NCBI GenBank assembly: GCA_946479205.1
Contig: CAMLFJ010000064.1
Location: 1 to 10,290, forward strand
Source: an uncultured bacterium
GTDB taxonomy: Bacteria > Methylomirabilota > Methylomirabilia > Rokubacteriales > CSP1-6
Direction: 5' to 3'
DNA: 10,290 nt
The notes below the pieces were generated by a model, which had not been told where the DNA came from, did no database searches, and saw nothing but the letters and a program-made list of their open reading frames with translations. The position numbers and the translations under genes are program-made. This document shows, one piece after another, positions 5,761 through 10,290 of this stretch; the stretch's first letter is position 1; each line of letters begins with the position of its first letter.

Positions 5761-6938
5761 GCCCATCGCCTGCGCCCGTTCCGCTGGCCGCCCGGCTGGC
5801 CAAGCTGCCCCCGTACCTCTTCGCGGAGATCGACAAGAACAAGCGCGAGGCCCGCGCCCGCGGCGTCGATCTCATCGACATGGGCATCGGCGATCCGGAC
5901 CTGCCCACGCCGCCCCATATCATCGAGGCGATCAAGCGCTCGGCCGAAACCCCGGCGAATCACCGGTACCCCGACTACGAGGGCCTGCTCACCTTCCGCA
6001 CCGCGGTCGCCAACTGGTACCGCGGCCGCTTCGGGGTCACCCTCGATCCGCAGACCGAGGTGCTCACCCTCATCGGGTCGAAGGAGGGCACCGCCCACAT
6101 GCCGCTCGCCTTCGTGAACCCGGGCGACGTGGTGCTGGTGCCGGACCCGGGCTACCCGGTCTACGCGGCGGGCACCTGGTTCGCGGACGGCGACGTGCAT
6201 TTCATGCCGCTGCGCCGCGCCAACGGCTTCCTGCCGGATCTCGACGCGATCCCCGCGGACGTGGCGAAGCGCGCCAAGCTCATGTACCTGAACTACCCCA
6301 ACAACCCCACCGCGGCGGTGGCGACCCGCGAGTTCTTCGGCAAGGTCGTCGACTTCGCGCGGCGGCACCAGATCATCGTCTGCCACGACGCGATGTACTC
6401 GGAGCTGCGCTTCGACGACTACCGGCCGCCCTCCTTCCTGGAGACGCCGGGGGCGATGGACGTGGGCGTCGAGTTCCACTCGCTGTCCAAGACGTACTCC
6501 ATGACCGGCTGGCGGCTCGGCTTCTGCTCGGGCAACGCGGGCGCGATCGCCGGCCTCGGCAAGATCAAGACCAACGTGGACTCGGGCGTCTTCCAGGCCG
6601 TGCAGGAAGCCGGCATCGCCGCGCTGACCGGGCCCCAGGATCTCTCCGAGCAGTACCGCCGCACCTACCAGGACCGTCGCGACGTGGTGGTGGCGGGACT
6701 CAAGCGGCTCGGCTGGGACGTGGACGTGCCGAAGGCCGCCTTCTTCATCTGGGCTCCGGTCCCGGGCGGTCTCGACTCGCGCACCTTCGCGGCGCGCATG
6801 CTCAACGAGGTCGGCTGCGTGATCACGCCCGGCGTCGGCTTCGGCCCCTCCGGGGAGGGCTTCTACCGGATCGCGCTCACCATCGACGCCAAGCGCCTTC
6901 AGGAGGCGATGGACCGCCTCCGGGGGCTCAAGCTCTGA
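5757..6938 (+). CDS. dapL: LL-diaminopimelate aminotransferase (class I/II PLP aminotransferase)
   Basis: DapL transfers an amino group from glutamate to tetrahydrodipicolinate, giving LL-DAP in one step and bypassing the DapD/DapC/DapE acylation route. The 393-residue product is a fold-type I aminotransferase. It shows GIGDPDLPTP (43-52), YPDYEGLLTFR (71-81), GSKEG (107-111, PLP phosphate), VPDPGYPVY (128-136), NYPNNPT (179-185), HDAMYSEL (210-217, with Asp211 and Tyr214 on the cofactor), the PLP lysine in SLSKTYSMTGWR (Lys245) and the carboxylate-binding arginine in FYRIAL (Arg371). GDPDLPTP, the KREARARG helix and DSGVFQAVQEAGI are the forms seen in DapL-type enzymes. Adjacency to dapA and dapB supports this over a general aspartate or alanine aminotransferase, which remains the alternative. 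GTG start with strong AGGAG. Its stop TGA overlaps a CTG that probably starts folB. Confidence 0.9.
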   Translation: MSPSPAPVPLAARLAKLPPYLFAEIDKNKREARARGVDLIDMGIGDPDLPTPPHIIEAIKRSAETPANHRYPDYEGLLTFRTAVANWYRGRFGVTLDPQTEVLTLIGSKEGTAHMPLAFVNPGDVVLVPDPGYPVYAAGTWFADGDVHFMPLRRANGFLPDLDAIPADVAKRAKLMYLNYPNNPTAAVATREFFGKVVDFARRHQIIVCHDAMYSELRFDDYRPPSFLETPGAMDVGVEFHSLSKTYSMTGWRLGFCSGNAGAIAGLGKIKTNVDSGVFQAVQEAGIAALTGPQDLSEQYRRTYQDRRDVVVAGLKRLGWDVDVPKAAFFIWAPVPGGLDSRTFAARMLNEVGCVITPGVGFGPSGEGFYRIALTIDAKRLQEAMDRLRGLKL

Positions 6939-7300
6939 GCTCTGATAAAATCTTCCTGGAGGATGTCCGCTTCTACGGGCACCACGGGGTCACGAAGGCC
7001 CAGCAGACGGTCGGCGCGTGGTTCGCGGTGGACGCCGAGCTCGCACTCGATCTCGCCGCCGCGGCGGCCTCGGACGATCTGCGGTCCACGGTGGACTACG
7101 GGCTGATCGCCGCGCGCATCGTGGAGGTGTCCACCAAGGAGCGGGTCAACCTCCTCGAGCGGCTGGCGGGGCGGCTGGCCCAGATGCTGCTCGCGGAGTT
7201 TCCCTGCGAGGAAGTCCGGGTGCGGGTGCGCAAGCTCACGCCCCCGATGGAAGGGCTCCAGGGCATCCCGGGCGTCGAGCTGACTCGGCGGAGACGGTAG
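6935..7300 (+). CDS. folB: Dihydroneopterin aldolase, with probable CTG start
   Basis: FolB cleaves 7,8-dihydroneopterin to 6-hydroxymethyl-7,8-dihydropterin and glycolaldehyde, in the cytoplasm, as an octamer. From CTG 6935 the protein is 121 residues, the normal length, and begins MSSDKIFLEDVRFYGHHGV, a standard FolB N-terminus (S. aureus: DTIFLKGMRFYGYHG). No ATG, GTG or TTG lies near this point in frame; the first GTG is 7028, after the essential first strand. The CTG shares CTGA with the dapL stop, the same overlap style as ATGA and GTGA elsewhere in the run. Tyr55, the pterin-binding Glu75 (NLLERLA) and catalytic Lys100 (VRVRKLTPP) align with S. aureus Tyr54, Glu74 and Lys100. The conserved active-site Glu22 (E. 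coli Glu21) is Gln23 here (TKAQQTVG). It precedes folK by 7 bases, so two consecutive folate steps are paired. Family is secure; the start codon is less so. Confidence 0.87.
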   Translation: MSSDKIFLEDVRFYGHHGVTKAQQTVGAWFAVDAELALDLAAAAASDDLRSTVDYGLIAARIVEVSTKERVNLLERLAGRLAQMLLAEFPCEEVRVRVRKLTPPMEGLQGIPGVELTRRRR

Positions 7301-7307
7301 CGATCAC

Positions 7308-7856
7308 ATGGCGCGGGTGTTCCTCTCGGTGGGGTCGAACCTGGGCGACCGGCTGGATTGCCTGCGCCGCGCCGTCGAGCAGCTCCGCGCCATGCAGGAT
7401 CTGCGCTTCCTCGACGCCTCCCCGCTCTACCGCACCGAGCCCTGGGAGCGGCCGCCCGGCCGGCCCGACGACGATGCCGGCTGGTTCTTCAACTGCGCGG
7501 TCGTGATCGAGACCGAGCTGGCCCCGGCCACGCTGCTCGCTCGGCTGCAGGCGCTGGAAGAGGCCCTGGGGCGCGAGCGGCGCGGGGGCACGCCGGAGGC
7601 TCAGCGCTACGAGCCGCGGCCGCTCGACATCGACATCCTGCTCTACGACGATCGGGTGATCAGCGGCCCCGAGCACCTGCACATCCCGCACCTGCTCATG
7701 CACGAGCGCCGGTTCGTGCTGCGCCCGCTCGCCGACCTCGCTCCCGACCTGGAGCACCCGGTGCTCTACCAGACCATCCAGGAGCTGCTGGACCTGCTCG
7801 AGGACGAGCACGAGGTGCGGGAGTCGGACCTGCCGCGCCGGTGGTTCGACGGCTGA
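7308..7856 (+). CDS. folK: 2-amino-4-hydroxy-6-hydroxymethyldihydropteridine pyrophosphokinase (HPPK)
   Basis: FolK transfers pyrophosphate from ATP to the product of FolB, making the substrate of dihydropteroate synthase (FolP, not in the window). The 182-residue product has the N-terminal SVGSNLGDR (7-15), SPLYRTEPW (38-46), FFNCAVVIET (60-69), LQALEEALGRER (80-91) and the catalytic signature RYEPRPLDIDILLY (100-113). There Asp107 and Asp109 match the E. coli Mg ligands Asp95 and Asp97. IPHLLMHERRFVLRPLADLAP (126-146) is the usual C-terminal stretch. It is slightly longer than E. coli FolK (about 160), with an extra acidic tail (LLEDEHEVRESDLPRRWFDG, 163-182). The ATG is 7 bases after folB and has no strong Shine-Dalgarno. 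The ECF sigma gene begins 6 bases after the stop, in the same frame. Confidence 0.96.
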   Translation: MARVFLSVGSNLGDRLDCLRRAVEQLRAMQDLRFLDASPLYRTEPWERPPGRPDDDAGWFFNCAVVIETELAPATLLARLQALEEALGRERRGGTPEAQRYEPRPLDIDILLYDDRVISGPEHLHIPHLLMHERRFVLRPLADLAPDLEHPVLYQTIQELLDLLEDEHEVRESDLPRRWFDG

Positions 7857-7862
7857 CGTCAC

Positions 7863-8369
7863 GTGGCCGACGACGAGTTTCGGCAGCAGGCCCTGCAGCA
7901 CCTGGACGCCCTCCATAACCTGGCCGTCTACCTGACCCGGAACGGGTCCGAGGCGGAGGATCTTGTCCAGGAGACCTATGTCCGGGCCATGCGGTTCTCC
8001 CACCGGTTCCAGCCGGGAACCCATCTGCGGGCCTGGTTGTTCCAAATATTGAGAAACACGTTCTTGACGTTCTACCGGCTCCGGGAGCGGGAATCCGCCC
8101 TCTCGGAGGATGGGGTCCCGGAAGGCGACGCGCCGATGTTCCACGACGCCGCCGGGCGGGATAGCGAGAGCGCCGGGGCCCACATGGATCTGGACCGGGC
8201 CCTGAATAGGCTGCCGGAGGAGTTCAAGACGCCGCTCCTGCTGGCCGAGGTCGAGGGGCTGGCCTTGGAGGACGTGGCGCGCATCATGGACTGCCCCGTG
8301 GGCACCGTGAAGTCCCGGATCTTCCGCGCCAAGGAGCGGCTGCGCGGGTACTTGAAAGACTACAAATAG
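7863..8369 (+). CDS. ECF-type RNA polymerase sigma factor
   Basis: This 168-residue protein has only sigma regions 2 and 4, the ECF (group 4) layout. Region 2 (about 10-70) contains LHNLAVYLTRNGSEAEDLVQETYVRAMRF, with the core-binding DLVQETYVRA helix, then HLRAWLFQILRNTFLTFYR for -10 recognition. A linker of about 40 residues follows. Region 4 (about 115-165) has LPEEFKTPLLLAEVEGL and the helix-turn-helix LEDVARIMDCPVGTVKSRIFRAKERLRGYL for -35 recognition. The start is GTG 7863, 6 bases after folK, with no visible Shine-Dalgarno. Codon use differs from the neighbours: arginine is mainly CGG rather than CGC, TTG leucine recurs, and rare CAA-ATA-TTG-AGA codons cluster at 8043-8054. The next gene, 7 bases on, looks like its membrane anti-sigma. 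I cannot assign an ECF group or regulon; it is most likely an envelope or stress sigma factor. Confidence 0.93.
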   Translation: MADDEFRQQALQHLDALHNLAVYLTRNGSEAEDLVQETYVRAMRFSHRFQPGTHLRAWLFQILRNTFLTFYRLRERESALSEDGVPEGDAPMFHDAAGRDSESAGAHMDLDRALNRLPEEFKTPLLLAEVEGLALEDVARIMDCPVGTVKSRIFRAKERLRGYLKDYK

Positions 8370-8376
8370 GGGAGTC

Positions 8377-9096
8377 ATGACGAGCGAGAAGGTGGAACCG
8401 CAGGAGGAGGACGGCGGGATGGGCCGGCTGCTGCGCGAGCGGCTGCCGCGTCACCCCGCGCCGCCCGTCCTGCGCGCCGCGGTGGTCGAGGCGCTGATGC
8501 CCGGCCGCCCGCGGCAGCCCTGGTGGGTGCTCTGGCTGCCGCCCGCGTTCTCCGCGGTGGCCACCGCGCTGATCATGCTCCTCTATCTCGCGCCCTCGCT
8601 CCCATCGGCGCCCGGATCCGATCCGGTGCAGCTCGTGACCCGCGCGGTGCTCGCCGAGTACGCGCGCAGCGTCTTCTGGGGCGAGAACCGCAGCGACGTG
8701 GTCCCCGCCGCCCTCCCGCAGGCGATGGCGGAGAGCGGCATCGCGCTGAGCTGGGTCTTCACGGGCGACGACGACATCCGGCTCATCAACGCCAAGCCCA
8801 CGTACCTCGAAGGCCGGCGCGGCATCGAGCTGGCCTACGAGGACACGGCCGGCCACACCGTGACCTACGTCATCGTGCCGGGCGGGAGCGTGGCCCTGCC
8901 CGAGCGCGGCCGGGTGCAGATCGACCGGTGGCGGCCAGTGGTGAGGAAGGAAAATGGCTTCAGCCTGATCCTGTGGCGCCAGCAGGGCATGCTCTGCGTG
9001 ATGGTGTCGGACCTCGTCTCCGACGATGACCTCTCGCGCTTCAAGCAGTACTTCGTGAAGGTGCGGTCGTCGACCGAGCCGTACGCGGTGTACTAG
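8377..9096 (+). CDS. Probable membrane anti-sigma factor for the adjacent ECF sigma
   Basis: This 239-residue protein has one predicted membrane helix (about residues 50-72, WVLWLPPAFSAVATALIMLLYLA). In front of it is a 49-residue cytoplasmic segment with LLRERLPRHPAPPVLRAAV, and after it a periplasmic domain of about 165 residues. The cytoplasmic part resembles the linker that follows the zinc-binding domain in many ZAS (zf-HC2) anti-sigma factors, but the HxxxCxxC zinc motif itself is absent; the only cysteine is Cys207. The C-terminal region (GFSLILWRQQGMLCVMVSDL, 194-213, then DDLSRFKQYF) is like the periplasmic end of such anti-sigma proteins (a GxxxxxWxxxGxxxxxVSDL pattern). The role is inferred from the ECF gene 7 bases upstream and this architecture. 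AGGGGAG (8368-8374) precedes the ATG but is only 2 bases away, closer than usual. Alternative: a membrane protein of other function co-transcribed with the sigma. Its stop overlaps the stop of the convergent ligase gene. Confidence 0.7.
   Translation: MTSEKVEPQEEDGGMGRLLRERLPRHPAPPVLRAAVVEALMPGRPRQPWWVLWLPPAFSAVATALIMLLYLAPSLPSAPGSDPVQLVTRAVLAEYARSVFWGENRSDVVPAALPQAMAESGIALSWVFTGDDDIRLINAKPTYLEGRRGIELAYEDTAGHTVTYVIVPGGSVALPERGRVQIDRWRPVVRKENGFSLILWRQQGMLCVMVSDLVSDDDLSRFKQYFVKVRSSTEPYAVY
9093..9096. other. Shared CTAG: convergent stops of anti-sigma and ligase genes
   Basis: The palindrome CTAG encodes TAG on both strands: 9094-9096 ends the anti-sigma gene on plus, and 9095-9093 ends the O-antigen ligase gene on minus. 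It is the second convergent pair in the window with a 4-base stop overlap. There is no space for an intergenic terminator. Confidence 0.95.
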
Positions 9097-10290
9097 GCGG
9101 AGCTCGACGCGCGGAACCCCGGGGCCTGCTCCACGACCCAGGGCAGGGCCATCAGGGCCCAGGCGACCATCACGACCTCGGAGTCGCCGAAGTTGTACTC
9201 GGTGAGACCGCCGAGGAGAAACCCGGTGATCGCGGCCAGGCTCCCCGCCACCAGCGCCCGCTCCCGCCCGGCCTCGGCCGGGAGCCGCCACCACTGCCGG
9301 AGCGCGTGCACGTAGAAGGCGACCCAGATCCACGTCCACGCCGCGAGGCCCAGCACCCCGCGCTCCGCCAGGATCTGCAGCGCGGTGTTGTGCACGTGGG
9401 ACGTGTGCTGCTTGACCGCCTCCGGCAGCGCGAAGCGCGGGAACTCGCGCTTGACCCCGCCCGGGCCGACCCCCAGCAGCGGGCGCTCCCGCCACATGGC
9501 GAGGCCGCTTCGCCACATGTAGACGCGCTCACGCGCTCCCGCCTCGCGGGGGTCCGCCATCTGCACGAGGCGCTGGTGGATCTCCGAGAGCGTGGTGGAC
9601 CGCTGACGCACGCTCTCGGGGGTGGCCAGCAGCGCCACCAGCAGCACGAGCACGGTCCCGACCACGATCCAGCCCGCGCGGCGGGCCAGGGGCAGCCAGG
9701 CGAGAGTCCCGACCACGAACGCGATCCAGGCCCCGCGCGTGAACGTGACCACCAGGGCGGCCAGCGAGAGCAGCCACGGGATCGGGGCCCATCGCCGGAA
9801 GGCCGGACCGGTGACGACCCGCGGGAGGGTGGCCAGGAGGACGAGGGTCAGGACCCCGGCCAGGGTCATGTAGATGCTGAAGAGGCCGCGAGCGCGGTCG
9901 CAGCGGTGAAAGAGCCAGCGCGGGCTGAACCCGGCCCCGTCCCCGCTCGGACACAAGGTCACCTGCAGCAGCCCGATCAAGGCGGCCAGCGCGACCACGA
10001 GGCTCAGGCCGGTGAGGAACGAGTCGGCGGCCTCGGTATCGCGAAGCGCGTTCGCGGTCACGTAGAGGACCGCGACCAGCAGCAGCGTCTTCGAGGCCAG
10101 GAGGCTCTCGACCGGGTGCCCCGACCGGAGCGCCGACAGCACTGTCACCGCGCTGAAGGCCGCGACGGGCGGCCAGAGCGGCCAGCGGGCGGCCGCCCGC
10201 CCGTCGCGGGAGCGCAACCGCCATAACCAGAGGAGGGTCAGCAGGCCGAGGGCCGATTGCGACCGCGTGATGGACACGCCGAGGCCCACC
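9093..10290 (-). CDS. O-antigen ligase / Wzy-family polytopic membrane protein (N-terminus outside window)
   Basis: This is the C-terminal 398 residues or more of an inner-membrane protein of the Wzy_C/WaaL family, which joins polysaccharide chains to lipid A-core, polymerises O-units, or transfers glycans to proteins. The frame is open to the window edge; the GTG at 10289 is probably internal, with perhaps 20-30 residues missing. About ten hydrophobic segments are visible. The large periplasmic loop near the C-terminus follows LLGVGPGGVKREFPRF (271-286, counted from 10289) and contains HVHNTALQILAERGVLGLAAW (298-318). His298/His300 there and the arginine in TFTRGAWIA (Arg185) correspond to the residues that matter in WaaL-type ligases. 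GLTEYNFGDSEV (361-372) is also common in the family. Cys113 and Cys130 flank a loop and might pair. Ligase versus polymerase cannot be decided from sequence alone. It runs against the sigma/anti-sigma genes and shares its stop with the latter. Confidence 0.88.
   Translation of the reverse strand, partial: VGLGVSITRSQSALGLLTLLWLWRLRSRDGRAAARWPLWPPVAAFSAVTVLSALRSGHPVESLLASKTLLLVAVLYVTANALRDTEAADSFLTGLSLVVALAALIGLLQVTLCPSGDGAGFSPRWLFHRCDRARGLFSIYMTLAGVLTLVLLATLPRVVTGPAFRRWAPIPWLLSLAALVVTFTRGAWIAFVVGTLAWLPLARRAGWIVVGTVLVLLVALLATPESVRQRSTTLSEIHQRLVQMADPREAGARERVYMWRSGLAMWRERPLLGVGPGGVKREFPRFALPEAVKQHTSHVHNTALQILAERGVLGLAAWTWIWVAFYVHALRQWWRLPAEAGRERALVAGSLAAITGFLLGGLTEYNFGDSEVVMVAWALMALPWVVEQAPGFRASSSA

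Noticed and set aside
7028..7300. folB starting at GTG 7028
   Set aside because: It would lose the first beta-strand and the FYGHHGV segment that every FolB has. The frame upstream encodes exactly those residues.
8284..9516. 410-codon minus-strand open frame across the anti-sigma and ligase ends
   Set aside because: It is a shadow frame of Arg/Gly/Ala/His-rich composition and conflicts with two supported genes.

Overview
This window is dense, high-GC (roughly 70% by eye) bacterial chromosome. It is almost entirely coding: the only non-coding gap over about 20 bases is the 110 bp between lysA and dapA, and no stretch over 300 bases lacks a gene. I see no mobile element, CRISPR array, tRNA or rRNA. 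The genes suggest a Gram-negative bacterium: an outer-membrane-type lipoprotein with an LptM-like start, meso-diaminopimelate synthesis, and an O-antigen-ligase-like protein. High GC, very tight packing and the argH / lipoprotein / lysA / dapA / dapB / dapL gene set would fit Rokubacteria (Methylomirabilota) or a deltaproteobacterial-type lineage. That placement is inference, not proof.

Layout. (1) 1-1913, plus strand: the 3' part of argH, then a lipoprotein that begins like LptM and continues into three fibronectin type III domains. (2) 1910-3169, minus strand: lysA, whose stop codon overlaps the lipoprotein stop on the opposite strand. (3) 3170-3279: a divergent regulatory gap with a candidate dapA promoter and a clear dapA ribosome binding site. 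(4) 3280-9096, plus strand: a single tightly packed run of dapA, dapB, a fumarylacetoacetate-hydrolase-fold gene, dapL, folB, folK, an ECF sigma factor and a membrane protein best read as its anti-sigma factor. (5) 9093-10290, minus strand: an O-antigen ligase / Wzy-family membrane protein cut by the window edge. Its stop overlaps the anti-sigma stop in a shared CTAG.

How the genes fit together. DapA, DapB and DapL convert pyruvate plus aspartate semialdehyde to LL-diaminopimelate by the short aminotransferase route, and LysA decarboxylates meso-DAP to lysine. DapF, the epimerase between them, is not in the window. The FAH-fold enzyme lies inside the DAP run with 4-base overlaps on both sides, so it is probably co-translated and may act on a keto-acid or side product of the pathway. 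FolB and FolK perform consecutive steps of the pterin branch of folate synthesis. The sigma/anti-sigma pair at the end could couple envelope status to gene expression, though the pair may simply be carried along in the run.

The points most worth a second look are: folB, which has no ATG, GTG or TTG at a sensible position and appears to start at a CTG overlapping the dapL stop; a Glu-to-Gln change at a catalytic position of FolB; the LptM-FnIII fusion; the FAH enzyme inside the DAP operon; an anti-sigma factor without a zinc motif; the odd codon use of the ECF gene; and two convergent gene pairs with overlapping stop codons.
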